Assembly: GCA_018340375.1 (NCBI GenBank)
Contig: JAFFJZ010000003.1
Coordinates: forward strand, 28,582,001-28,646,000
DNA: 64,000 nt
DNA from: Gonatopus flavifemur
Lineage: Eukaryota > Arthropoda > Insecta > Hymenoptera > Dryinidae
Reading direction: 5' to 3'
Below are positions 12,201 to 23,181 of the stretch, piece by piece. Under the pieces are notes generated by a model. That model searched no databases. It saw nothing but the letters and a program-made list of their open reading frames with translations, and was not told where the DNA came from. The position numbers were made by a program, and so were the translations under genes. The first letter of the stretch is position 1. Every line of letters begins with the position of its first letter.

Positions 12201-13030
12201 GATGGAGTACAATGCCAGTATTGGTTTCCCAGGAGTTGACTTCCACGTACGGACTTCGTACTGGATATACATAGAAATAAAGTACTATGCCTCTACTGAT
12301 AAACCAGTACTGAGAGCTTGATATTGACCAGGTACTGATTTAATACGGGCACTGCGCTAATTACCAATAATAAAAAGCCTGATCGGCGGCTCCTAGTTCT
12401 GAAAGTTAAGAGCACAAGGACGTCTTTGGAATATTCAATATACAGAGTGTCTCAGGAAACATTGCTGACCCTCCAACAACGGATTCTTGACACAAAACCA
12501 AGAGACTTCTCCTCCCAGTGGAGCGCTGTGAAATGCTCAGTTTCAAATCTGACTCCAATCTATCAAGTATGCTCATCGAACATTAGAGGATCCGATCTGC
12601 ACGTGATCTGAACAGTCAATTTATTTTCTTTGTACCTCAAAAGCTAAGCACTTCCTAATGTCTTATTGAAGGGAAAAATTTTTGGATTTTGCCTCAGCAA
12701 TTCACCTCTGGAAGATTGGTAATGTTTTTTGAGACACTCTTCAGATGAAAACCAGTACCTCCCTTTGAACCGATTATATACACCGGAAAACAAAATGAAA
12801 AGTTCTGTAGCAGGATCAATGACAGTACCAATTAAAAATATTGTGTCTGGACTAAAAGTCGTTATCAATTAGCAGTACTGAACCAGTAACAAATACCCAG
12901 TACGGAAAAACGTCATCATTCCAAACAAATACCAATATTGCCTCAGTACAGATCGCTAGTACTCTGCCAGAGTTAGCTCGTCCTGCTACAATACTGCGCC
13001 TATTGTAGAATTCTGATTGGGAATACCCAA
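12201..13030. repeat. AGTACTG-rich dispersed motif region
   Basis: Variants of 'ccagtactg' or 'cagtattgg' recur about a dozen times on both strands between 12210 and 12990, clustered in two flanks around a less repetitive centre. This resembles the motif-filled foldbacks elsewhere in the window, but clear terminal inverted repeats and a target duplication were not found. Confidence 0.4.
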
Positions 13031-13810
13031 AATGATTTTCATCGGTGCTCGTGGTAGGTTAGTGTCAACTAAATCGAGAAAAGTGAATTGGCCTTGAACA
13101 GGATAGCCGTTTTTGAGCTGCTATGACTAAATATCTGCTCCTGTGGAATTTTTAATATCATCGACAAAGGTGCAGCTAGTTTTGTGAAGAGAATGACTCT
13201 CCTATGAATGCTAAAATTTTGATCTACGATAGCTGACATTTAGTTGAGGCAGCTGAGAACTTTTTTCCACGCAGGGGTTTACATGGGAAAAAATAAATAA
13301 TCCCTTCTCCATTGCTTCAAGCATTTTGGCTGCTTATGACTTTGGAAACAACATTGTTTAACATGGTGAAATGGTCCCACTTTCAGAAAGGAAAAAACAA
13401 CGTAGTTTGATGAAGAGACGTTTTTTACCAAAAAATTACACTCATGAATGGAAAGAAAACAATCGATTCCATCCGCCCTCGAACCTGGGGCTTTGTGATC
13501 TGAAATCCGACTTTCTTGTCGTTTACCTACGATTTCATCTGAATGTAGCGAACACTTGAAATTTATATGAACTTTACTTGATTAAAAATGGTTTATAGAT
13601 GGAACAATTAGCCAGAATGATTACTTTCCACCAATCGACAAATCTCCTCTGCACTGCAGAAAATTTTGTTCCTGGAATTGTGTTGACAGTACGTATTACA
13701 TCTTTTTAATACACTTGAAATGTGAAATGCTCATCTGATTCATTCAATCACAAGGATTGACATATATCTCTGAATAATTTAGATTCATTCTCTATTTAAT
13801 GATGAAACAG

Positions 13811-14465
13811 CCCGTATGGAAATATTTCGCTGGAAAATTTATGCAAAACCATGATAAATCTCTGAAAACCATCGCATTTTTTCTGAATAACTCTGAAAAA
13901 CCCTGAGAATCCCTGAGATTTTGATGAAAAATCTAATAAATTTGAGACATTGTGTACAGACTTTTTTCAGAATTTTTCAGAAATTTTTCAGAATTTCTCA
14001 GGGTTCTTTCATTCCTTTTTAGACGAATAGGAAGGAAATTGCGCTCTGAGAAAATTTTAATAAATTGTCAACATTTATCTGATAATTGAAATATTCTGAA
14101 AACTTCTAAATAGATTTATATGCTAAATTCAAATATCATGCGTGGAAAAGTGTTTGAAAATTTTTCAATTCTTCTTCAATAGTCGGAAAAATGTTGACAA
14201 CTTATCATAGTTTCGTCAGCAGTTTTTCAGAGTGCAATTTCGTCCTCATTTGTCTGAAAAAAAATGAGAAAACTCTGAGAAATTCTGAAAAATTTTTGAA
14301 CAACTCTGAAAAAAGTCTGTACAGAATGTCCCAAATTTATTAGATTCTCCATCAAAATCTCAGAGATCCTCAGAGCTTTCCAGATTTTTGCAGATAATTT
14401 GCGATGTTTTTCAGAGATTCATCATGGTTTTGTAGAAATTTTTCAGCGAAATATTCCCATACGGG
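13811..14465. mobile_element. 655-bp foldback element (CCCGTATGG ends)
   Basis: Near-complete hairpin: the left arm begins CCCGTATGGAAATATTTCGC, and the right arm, read on the other strand, begins CCCGTATGGGAATATTTCGC. The arms meet near 14140. Both are rich in 'tctgaaaa' and 'ttttcaga' repeats, including a matching segment about 'gacattctgtacagac'. It is non-coding, and no clear target duplication was recognised. Confidence 0.8.
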
Positions 14466-14575
14466 AGAATAATTAAAATAATATCATCTCATGAATTAGG
14501 ATACAATGAAATACAAATGACCTATGATTGTCGGTAAAACAGTATCGTTCCCATAGCGTGTGTGAATTCTTGCCC

Positions 14576-14660
14576 ACTCTGGCCCAGTCTTGGGCATGAA
14601 CTGGCGGGACAAGCCCCTTGTTGGGCCGGGGTAGGCCCCATGGTACATACATGCTGGGGT
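14576..14660. repeat. GC-rich GGCCC-family repeat fragment
   Basis: A short GC-rich patch in AT-rich surroundings, with 'ctggcccagtcttggg' and 'ccccatggtacatacat'. The same two phrases in the same order occur at 56838-56932, so these are copies of one dispersed repeat. It is non-coding. Confidence 0.7.
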
Positions 14661-15064
14661 TGATTCACTACGGAATAAGTAAAATTGATTTCAAGTGATC
14701 ATGATGTTTCTAAATAATATCTGAAATTGTTATTTTCAGAGGAACTTGGATAATTGTCGAAAAATGATATGTTTTTGAATAATTGCTCATAATTTGATAC
14801 ACGAATGTGAACGTTTGTCCGAAATTCATTGGGATTTGGTAAGAAGAAGATTGTAGTTGAAGAAATTCAGAAAACTGCCCAAGTTTCATTGACAAAATCT
14901 CACAATCGGGAGAGATTTAATCAGATCTTCTCCAATTTTGATAAGAATTAATGAAATCCAATGAGTTTTTTCAAATCAGATCAATCATTCTATCTATGAA
15001 TGATTGTTAATTAAGTAGGGTTCATAAACATTTTGAATGTCAGTTACATTAATACAGAATAATA

Positions 15065-16167
15065 CACTGTAAAAAAAAACTGGAAATTTACTGTGCAACT
15101 GGACTGGAAATTTCCAGTGCTAGTACTGGAATATGGATATTCCAGTACATGTACAGAGATTTTGTTGTTACGTTACTGAAAATTTACCAAGCATAACTGA
15201 AAATTCAGTCATTGTACTGGAATTTTCAAGTTTGAGATGATGTACTGAAATTTTGCCATGATTTCGCGAAAATTTTACCGGCTCGTACTACAATTTTATA
15301 GTTCTTGTGCACCAAAAAAAAATATTCCCTCAAAAAGGACTTGAGAAAAAATTTGGAATTTAGAAAAAAAAACCTAATCGTTGGTATACTGGAATTATAC
15401 AGGTTTTTAACTGCAATTCTCAGGTTTTGTGATGGAATTTTCCAGTTACTATGCAATTGAATTATACAGGTTTTGAACTGCAATTTTCGGGTCGTGTGAT
15501 GGAATTTTCCAGTTGCTATGCAACGGAATTTAATCACTGTTGCACTGAAATTTTCCACTTCTATTGGACTTCGTCATTTCTGGCAGGAAAAATTTCAAGT
15601 CTTTATATTAAAAATTTCCTGATTGAGATTTTGAATAATAATTGTAATTGTAGCCAATAAAATTGATATATGAGGTTTTTCCAAGACTTATCCTCTTGTG
15701 TTCTAGATATGAAGCATATGTAGTAACCCAAGCTGGCCTTCCAACATGTCGCGCTATAGCTCATCGGTTAGGTCTTAGGTTTCAGTTGGTAGGCAGGTAG
15801 AAAAGTGTGGGTTCAAATCCTGTTAGGTAGACATGAGTTTCTGTCCATCCAAATGAACGATCAAAAGTTTCTCAATCATCTTGGAACACAAGGACCCTGC
15901 AAAATCACTTTGCGTGAGCAATTTTTTTTCAATTTTCATGGATATTTTCAGCATTAATTTTCCAGTACATGTCCTGGAAAAGTCCAGCTCGTGTACTGAA
16001 AAATTCCAGTACCGAGGCTCAGAAAATTTCCAGTTTTGATGCGGAAATTCCATAACGTTTGCACTGAATTTTTGCAGTACAAATGTGCTGAAATTTTCCG
16101 GTACATGTACAGGTTAATGACTTCCAGTACATGTACTGGAATTTTCCGGTGACATTTTTTTACAGTG
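15065..16167. mobile_element. 1.1-kb TA-flanked MITE filled with CTGGAAATTTCCAG motifs
   Basis: The ends CACTGTAAAAAAAAAC and GACATTTTTTTACAGTG are inverted repeats flanked by TA (15063-15064 and 16168-16169). The interior carries many irregularly spaced copies of a self-complementary motif close to ACTGGAAATTTTCCAGT, on both sides of a tRNA-like segment near 15755-15830. It has no transposase. It shares its termini with the 131-bp MITE at 8360-8490. Confidence 0.8.
15755..15830 (+). repeat. tRNA-like SINE head (tentative)
   Basis: A box-A-like 'tagctcatcggttagg' is followed about 50 bases later by a box-B-like 'gggttcaaatcc', the spacing of a tRNA-derived RNA polymerase III promoter. A full cloverleaf does not form, so this is more likely a degenerate SINE head than a tRNA gene. 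It lies inside the 15065-16167 MITE. The downstream phrase 'gacatgagtttct' resembles 'gacatgggtttct' at about 16228, after another box-B-like site. Confidence 0.35.
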
Positions 16168-16829
16168 TAGGTGAGAGACAAGGGAGTCGGATCTTAAATT
16201 ACGAAGATCCAAGTTCGATTCCGAATGACATGGGTTTCTTTTTTATTCAGGAATGTGACGTTGTTCTTTTCCTCCTTCAAGGTGGGATCATTTCACTATG
16301 TTGAACAACGTTGTTTTCAACGTTGAAAACGACGTGGTTTTTTTTCACCGGGACACGATGCTAGTTTTTCTTTGGTCTACATAATGGAAATATCGATAGC
16401 ACTTTCGTCGTAACAATGTGCTTTATAATATGAAACAGATAGAGATATTGAGTCATTGATACCATTCTACATCGTAACATAAGATGGATGGCGGTTGTGC
16501 TGATTGGGATGACTGCAGAGATTCTTCCGGCTACTGCAAGACTTCGCGAAAATCTAAAACAAAATCCGCGTTGAAATATACAACCCACTCTACAAACAAT
16601 TATTACTGGCGCTTCAATAGACAGCTAATAATTCTTTAATGTCGGTGAAGAGTGGTTTCATGGAAATTGAATGGATTTATATTGAAAGATCTCAGAAAAG
16701 AATAACTGAACACCTGCGTGAGAGTTCAGGATCATAATTGTTACACCGAGAAAAATTTCTGTAGTCATTGTAACTAAAACAACTCAACTAAACATTCCTA
16801 AAGAGAGCTGCTAAAAATTTGTTTGATTC

Positions 16830-17141
16830 CCCTGCTAAAAATGCCAGGTGGAACCCGACAGAAAATTGCTGTCATCCTTCGAAGGGTTTCGTTCCCAGGT
16901 AATCCAGGCAAAAACTGACGAACTTTCCACCCGATTTGGCTCGGAATCACTGGATTGTAACATCCTATCAAAACCTGGCAGGAAAATTTTTGTCAGTTTT
17001 TGATAGGGCATCCCGAGTTGGTAATTCCGGGCCAAAGCGGGTAAAAAATTCATCAGTTTTCGCCTGGAATACCTGGGAAAGAAACCGTTCAAAGCCTGAC
17101 AACAATTTTCTGTCCGGTTCTGCCTGGCATTTTTAGCAGGG
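16830..17141. mobile_element. 312-bp foldback (CCCTGCTAAAAATGCCAGG ends)
   Basis: Almost full-length hairpin with identical 19-bp ends CCCTGCTAAAAATGCCAGG and its complement. Because the arms are inverted copies, similar short frames appear on both strands, but these are not genes. Related ends occur at 39645-39777 and in partial form near 49985-50140 and 53735. Confidence 0.8.
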
Positions 17142-17249
17142 TCAACCAAGAAAGTACAGTTGATTCATCACTTAGTTATATCAACTATATTTTCTCGGTT
17201 GAATTATTCAAATTCTCAGTAGCTTTTACTAAGAAGTTTTAGTGGGTTG

Positions 17250-17866
17250 GATGTCCAAACATCCCTGGACAAAATATCCCCAACAAATTGATCCACACAC
17301 AAAAACATCCCATCCTCAAAATTGTTCCGGACAAAATATCCCCACCAAGTCAAACCTAATCTAATCCAATATCATTGTTTCAGTTCATACAAAACTTCAT
17401 TCATTGTATACAACATTACATTGGTTTCAAACAACATCATTATTACATATGTTCTTAAATGAATCTCCTACTCCCTCACAGCTTTCGACAAAATCTCTTC
17501 CACACCATCTTTTCCTTATACATAAACACAGTTTTACACAAAGAATTATTTGCTTTAAACAACATCATACCAACACAACATCGACAACGGACTTATACAC
17601 TACAAAATCTGTCGAGCAACAACCATCGTACGTTCTCCAGGATTAATCAAATTTTATGTTAACCCTGATGAAAATGGATGTCAAATTCTAACATGTTCTA
17701 AAATAATAAGACATACTGCTGCAAAAACCGATCAGATATTTTTGTACGGGGATCAATTTGTTCGGGATATTTTGTCCGGGGTGTTTTTGAGTATGGGATA
17801 CTTATGTATGGGGATCAATTTCACAGGAATACATTGTCTGGGATATTTTGTCCGAGGATCTTCGAA
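17250..17866. mobile_element. Foldback element built on GGACAAAATATCCC
   Basis: The inverted ends contain 'ctggacaaaatatccc' on the left and 'gggatattttgtccgagg' on the right. The same palindrome-like phrase recurs inside both arms (about 17329-17342, 17764-17779, 17839-17853). Its middle is a poor-complexity CA/AT-rich stretch. It is nested in the 16744-18022 element. Confidence 0.7.
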
Positions 17867-17868
17867 CT

Positions 17869-17977
17869 TCCAAGATAGCAAAAGCTCCGTCGGAAAATTC
17901 TATAAGAATTCTTTGAGGACACAAGAGCACCAAACAGCTTCTTATTGAATTCTCCAAAGGAGCTTTTGCTATCTGGG
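17869..17977. mobile_element. 109-bp hairpin (CCAAGATAGCAAAAGCTCC ends)
   Basis: The left end CCAAGATAGCAAAAGCTCC pairs with the right end GGAGCTTTTGCTATCTGGG. The ends resemble CCCAGATA-type ends seen at 44902-45148 and about 26077. It is non-coding and directly abuts the previous nested element. Confidence 0.75.
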
Positions 17978-18212
17978 CTGTCATAGTTTTAGTGACAGTA
18001 ACCTCAAAAATTTTTCTCAGTGTATACATATTTTTTGTATGGCATTTCGTACAGATATCCGGTGCATCTGCCTAACATAAAGAAATTGAACACAGAATCT
18101 AAACTAATGATCGTTTCAAAATAAAATCATAAATGCAGAATAATTCAGCGAAATATCCAACATGAGTATGCAAAACAGGAAATACATAGTTCTCTTCTTT
18201 TTGTTATAACAG

Positions 18213-18270
18213 AAATACGTGAGCGAAGGTTCGACAGTGCGAGATTGCGTGCCGACGTGTGTGGAAAAGG
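18213..18270 (+). CDS. Ly6/uPAR-family protein, internal exon
   Basis: A 58-base exon with acceptor 'ttgttataacag' and a strong donor (g|gtaagtct at 18271). In the frame starting at 18213 it reads KYVSEGSTVRDCVPTCVEK and ends with one base of a split Glu codon. The C-x3-C pair after a basic stretch is typical of the middle of a three-finger Ly6/uPAR domain. The next exon (36849) supplies exactly the two bases needed and continues the domain. Preceding exons (signal peptide and first cysteines) were not found and probably lie upstream of the window. The open frame running past 18270 to 18641 is intronic. The subfamily is not identified. Confidence 0.75.
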
Positions 18271-19334
18271 GTAAGTCTCCAACATTTACATATCATATCT
18301 TTATTGATGCTTTCCACCGCTCGAATACAAAGAATCCAAACAAATCTCAAATTCAATTGCATACCATTTTATTCTCTCAACTTCCATGTCAGCAGCGTTG
18401 TACCGTTGCAAATGTAGCTATTTATATCTTTTTCTCAACACGTGAATATCACGTAGCGGACGTACGAGAACACGCGAGGAGGACGGACCGGAAGTGGCAT
18501 TGGAGGTACAAAAAGTCAAACCGAGTGCCAAAAAGTCAAAAGCTTCGTGCAATAAGGCTGATTTATAACCTAATCTGGCACTACTTTGGCCACGTACACA
18601 GGGGGATTATCGATGATGATGATATTATAACCAAGAAATGAGAATCGTGATATTGGGTAAAACCGATATCAGTTTCAAAAATTGGTCGCAGCTAATGGGC
18701 CATAAAGGGACACCATATCTTTGTGTACCATATAATTTTCTAATGAGAGGATACATTGATATTCGTGTAACATTTCCAGCATGTTTTAGCAGATTGATGG
18801 AATTCAAGCGAGAAGCTAATGACGAATCAATAAATTAACGAGTTATAGCTTGCGAATGGAGATAAATTGAGCACTCAGGTTGCGTATGATGTAATTTTGA
18901 TCATCAGGGAAATTTCGCAATGGTTTTCATCAATCGGTTCGATTAAATAGTGTATTCGAGCAGATGTATCTTCTCACAATTCGACCGTAATATAATTATG
19001 TGAGCTTGCTCATGTATCACACGCAGTTGTCTTCTATGCTAGTACTGGTGTACGATCGTTAGGGATAATTAGAGTCTATGCTTTTCTGAATTCTTTCTGA
19101 TCGGAATTCAACGTCTAGCGAGTGCGGGCTTGAAATCTATAAAAGTTGAATGGTGATCAAGGTTTGAAGAATAAATTGGATTCATAGACTTCATCACACT
19201 TCAAGTAGAATAACCTACATGCAACGGAGTATGTGAATAAAATAGTTGGGTAATTTATGTAGATTCTTTATGGACTGTATATAAACATAAGATCTTGCGG
19301 TAACTCATAAGTCTTACCCTTTAAAGTATATTGT
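18271..19334. other. Intronic sequence, no element recognised
   Basis: About 1 kb following the Ly6 exon with no inverted-repeat ends or coding signals recognised. A slightly GC-richer patch lies near 18460-18540 ('cacgcgaggaggacgg'). Confidence 0.4.
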
Positions 19335-19342
19335 TGACCGAC

Positions 19343-19548
19343 CAGTGTTGCCAGAGCACCTCGATCATATATTCCATGTAGATTAGAAAAAAAGTTACAT
19401 GATATTTTGCGGCAATATTCAGCCTTGCATTCTTGCGTTGCAGTTTGACGTTTTGAACGTTAACGTTTAAAAAAATGTTACATCCATGTTACATGAGAGG
19501 GTCGAAAGTTACGTAAAATGTATCAATTGTAACCTTCTGGCAACACTG
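19343..19548. mobile_element. 206-bp hAT MITE with perfect 8-bp duplication
   Basis: The ends CAGTGTTGCCAGA and TCTGGCAACACTG (one interior mismatch) are flanked by perfect TGACCGAC copies at 19335-19342 and 19549-19556. An 8-bp duplication and CAGTG-type ends place it in the hAT superfamily. It is non-coding, and the intact duplication suggests a fairly recent insertion. Confidence 0.88.
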
Positions 19549-19556
19549 TGACCGAC

Positions 19557-20200
19557 GGCAGGGGAGAATAGGCAATTTTCACTTATTGTGAGGTGTGAAT
19601 CACATGAGAGAAAATTGTTCTCCCCCACCTTCGGGGAACACACTATTTTTTCGCACAAATTACACAAGAAGTATGTGTTATAAGAACCTCCTTCTGAATA
19701 TCACAGTTTTTCCTGCATCAATATCAAAAGTATTCTCATCTCCACAGTTTATTCAAATTCTGTATGCACTTCTTTGTTTTCTCAAGAGTTGAAATTGAAA
19801 GTAATGTCAAAACAATTGAGAAATTCCATGGTTGTATTGTTTTGTGAACCTTTGATAGCGGATGATGCAATCGTCTGATATATTTGCAGTAGAATCGATA
19901 TTGGTATCTAATATAGTGCTCCTTCTGATGCTTGAGTGCCTTTGATAACGATCACTCGACACCTGTTATACATCTTCACTCCATAATACGAAAAAATTGT
20001 ATCTCATTTCGTACACTCACTTCGTTGTAGGTCTCTCTCAGAGAGAAGTCATCTTGGATTTTTTCAATCATTTTATTCAAATTATTACTTTTCATGGAAG
20101 CTGCACTCAGAGAAATCCAAAGTCATGGCAACTATGTGAGAGAACAACTATATTGAATTATAATTTTCCCAACTCTTCATATAGTTCATGTAACTATATA
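19557..20200. other. Intronic sequence; possible outer arm near 20105
   Basis: No gene. A phrase at 20105-20145 ('cactcagagaaatccaaagt') has a diverged inverted partner near 23220-23255, beyond the compound foldback. The foldback may therefore itself sit inside an older inverted-repeat element. Confidence 0.4.
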
Positions 20201-20509
20201 AGGGGCATTTCATAGCAAATCGGCCACTTTTTGAGGTCACCCCTCCGATATTTTTGAAAAATTTTGATGTTTTTGGGACCGATGAAAAACGCTTTCATGA
20301 ATTTTTTCAGATTTTTTTGGCTACCTGTTTCAGAGATACCGATTTTTTTCAAAATTCGAGGTCTTTTTCTTCAAATGCTCATAACTCTGCGGAGGATACA
20401 CTAATCGGGTTTTTTTTTTTTAAAAACTTTCGTTTTTAGATGTACCTTCAAGGAAAAAAATACGTTTCTATTCTTATCAACTCCTTCATGCTTTATTTTC
20501 GGTTTTGAC

Positions 20510-21355
20510 CAAAAAAATCGTTCTTTCGAAATGTACGCCTCCTTCGATTTTTTTGAACAAATTCTCGAAAAAACTTGGATGAATTTGGAGAATTTTGAGA
20601 CCAGTCCGATCGTGGGCATACGTTCAGTTCTATTTTTTTTCTCAATTCGAAAAATTGTTCTTTTCCCCCGACTATTATCTTCCGACTTAATTTGACCAAT
20701 AAACATTTTTAGATCGGTCTATTCAGCTGCTACGAATTTTTTCGAACACTTTGCCTTTCAGAATATACTACTTTTCCTTCTCATTCAGTAAATTAATTTT
20801 GAAAATTAACTAAGAACTACTCATAAGTCAACTTTATAACCTAAGAAAGGATAATAAACGATATTAATAATAATAAATCCATCCGTATTTAAACTCCAAA
20901 GGAATGAGCAATACTTATTTTTTTACGCTCAAACAATTTGTGAATTTCACATTCATTCGAGTTTGAGTATTTTTTAATAACAAAATCCTGGTCCAGACAG
21001 CATCAGAATATACTATGAACGTTGAACGAATATTCGAAATATAAATACATATCCATATATTTATATTTACATATATAACATTATATTATAATGATTATAT
21101 TATTATATATTATATATATAAATATATATTTTTCGGATATTCGTGTCGTATATTCTGATTCTGCCTGGATCAGAATTATGTTATTGAAAAATACTCAAAC
21201 TTGAATTTTTCCAATTGAGAAAAAAAATAGAACGGAACGTCCGCTCACGACCGGACTGGTCTCAAAATTTTCCAAATTCATCCAAGTTTTTTCGAGAATT
21301 TATTCAAGAAGATCGAAGGAGGCATACATTTCCAGAAAAACTGTACTTTTGCTTA
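20510..21355. mobile_element. Inner foldback with AT-rich centre
   Basis: Left segments at about 20510-20670 and 20956-21015 have inverted partners at about 21200-21355 and 21143-21205. For example, 'gagtttgagtattttttaat' pairs with 'attgaaaaatactcaaactt'. The centre (21040-21130) is almost pure AT. Because the arms are inverted copies, short open frames on both strands look alike (RKKIE..RPDWSQNFPNSSKF) and are not taken as genes. Confidence 0.7.
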
Positions 21356-21368
21356 AAACTCAAAATAA

Positions 21369-22878
21369 CCCTGGTAAAAGAAATCTCTCTGAATTTCTCT
21401 GAAAATTTCACGTTTCAGAGAGATTCAGAGAGTTTCAGAAAGAATCAGGAAAATTCAGAGCAATTCAGCGTGGTCCAGAGGATTTCAGAGACTAGGGGAT
21501 TGAGAGAACTTGTGCTTTGAATTTTTCAGAAAGATTCAGAAAAATTCAGAGAAACTCAGAGAGATGCAGGGAAATTCAGAGAGGAACAAATTCAGTAAAA
21601 TTCTTGTTTCTGCATTTCAAAGGCGTTCAAGGAGTGTCAGACACTTGCAGAGATAGATGAATTCAGGAAGATTGTGCGTAGAACTCTTCAGAAATATTCA
21701 GAGGAATTTAGAAAGATTCAGAGTAATTCAGGGAGATTCAGAGAAATTCAGAGAGAAATTAATTCAGTCAAATTTTTGGTTCAGGATTTCAGAGGTATTC
21801 AGGGAGTGTCAGAGACTCACAGCGACAGGTGAGTTAGGAAAAATTGTGCGTGGGATTTTTCAGAAAAATTCAGAGAGATTCAGAGGAATTTAGAGAGATC
21901 CGGGGGGTCTGGGAAATTCAGAGAGGAATGAATTTAGTACAATTCTTGGTCCTGCATTTCAGAGGCTTTCTAGAAGTCTCAGAGACTTCCAGAGGGAGAT
22001 AAATGAGGGAAAATTGTGCGTGTAATTTTTTAGAAATATTCAGAGGAATTTAGAAAGATTCAGAGAAATTCAGAGAAATTCAGAGGAATTCAGAGGAAGT
22101 TTTGAAATCTAAATACATTAAATTCCGGGAGATTTAGAGAAATTTAGAGATATTCAGGTAAATTCAGAGGGAGCTCTGAAATTTAAATATATAAAGTTCT
22201 GAGGGATTCAGTAATGTGCGGAGAGATTCAGAGAAAGTTGAAGAATTCAGAACGTATCACTATCACAAAAGTCTCTGACTTCCTCTGAATTACTCTGCAT
22301 CTCTCTGAAATTTGTCCCAAAATATACACGGAGAAAAATACAGCTCAAAAGAATAGTAATCTTTCATAGAAAATTAGAGAATATTCCTTAAAATCTAAGA
22401 ATTTTTCTCAACTTTGTAATAAACATAAAACGCTCCAGATTTCTCTTGAATATTACTCTAAAAACAATGCAAACTCATCGATACTTAACAACTCACAAAA
22501 ACAAATATGAAGTTTCCAAAAGGCGCGTATGAAATTTTACGAAGTAAATAACAAAATTTTGAAATCTCATATTCAAATTACAGAATTTTGTTATTCACTT
22601 TGTGAAATTTCATGCGCGACTTTTGGAAACTTCATATTTGTTTCTATGAGTTGTTAAGTATTGATAATTTTTCATTGTTTTTCGAGCAATATTCAAAAGA
22701 AATCTGAACCGTTTTATGTTTATTACGAACTTGAGAAAAATTCTTAGATTTTAAGAAATATTCTCCAATTTTCTATCAAAGATTACTATCCTTTCGAGCT
22801 GCATTTTTCTCCGTATAGAGAGATTCAGAGAAATTCAGAGAGATTTCAGAGAGATTCAGAGAGATTTTTTCACCAGGG
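21369..22878. mobile_element. CCCTGG-ended element with TTCAGAG arrays
   Basis: The ends read CCCTGGTAAAAGAAATCTCT and, on the other strand from the right, CCCTGGTGAAAAAATCTCTC. The interior is dense with 'attcagagagattcagag' plus a higher-order unit of about 172 bp recurring at about 21583, 21756 and 21926 (each with 'aattcttg' or similar, then 'tttcagaggc', then 'aaaattgtgcgt'). The 22328-22814 hairpin interrupts it. Flanks AAATAA and AAATGA may be a decayed duplication. The ends match those of 57505-57734. Confidence 0.7.
22328..22814. mobile_element. 487-bp near-perfect hairpin (ACGGAGAAAAA ends)
   Basis: Arms of about 230 bp pair along almost their whole length, from 'acggagaaaaatacagctc' to 'gagctgcatttttctccgt', meeting near 22565. 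It is inserted in the TTCAGAG array. A truncated relative at 32760-33065 shares the internal phrases 'atagtaatcttt' and 'catgcgcgacttt'. It is non-coding, and a transcript through it would form long double-stranded RNA. Confidence 0.85.
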
Positions 22879-23181
22879 AAATGATGAAGGAATCGATGAA
22901 GAATAAAAACGTCTTTTTTTTCTCGGAAGTACATCTAAAAACGAAAATTTTGAAAAAAAAACAGCCCGATTGGTGTATTTTCCGCGAAGTTATGAGCATT
23001 TATAGAAAAAAACCTTGAATTTTGAAAAAAATCGGTATCTCGGAAACGGGTAGCCAAAAAAATCTGAAAAAATTCATGAAAGCGTTTTTCATCGGTCTCG
23101 AAAACATACAAATTCGTCAAGAATATCGGAGGGGGTGACTTCAAAAAGTGGCCGATTTGGTATGGAATGCCCCATAAATAG

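Larger units (their letters stand above)
16744..18022. mobile_element. TA-flanked MITE hosting a nest of insertions
   Basis: The left end is CACCGAGAAAAATTTCTG and the right end, on the other strand, CACTGAGAAAAATTTTTG. Flanking TA is at 16742-16743 and 18023-18024. Both ends continue into 'taactaaaac' or 'tcactaaaac'. Its own sequence is only a few hundred bases; the rest is three other foldback elements at 16830-17141, 17250-17866 and 17869-17977. It ends 190 bases before the Ly6-family exon at 18213. Confidence 0.75.
20202..23173. mobile_element. 2.97-kb compound long-TIR element
   Basis: Terminal inverted repeats are about 300 bp long (20202 to about 20500, and about 22880 to 23173). They begin GGGGCATTTCATAGCAAATC on the left and GGGGCATTCCATACCAAATC on the other strand at the right, with both continuing into 'ggccactttttga'. 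A 4-bp ATAA flanks each side (20198-20201, 23174-23177). No transposase is present. The interior is an inner foldback (20510-21355), a TTCAGAG-repeat element (21369-22878) and a long hairpin inserted in that repeat. The superfamily is not recognised. Confidence 0.8.

Noticed and set aside
16835..17149. Frames on both strands ending in FLSGS-WHF
   Set aside because: Produced by the arms of the 16830-17141 foldback.
18219..18641. 140-aa open frame
   Set aside because: Only the first part is the Ly6 exon; it continues through a strong GTAAGT donor into intron and begins at a GTG, not a Met.
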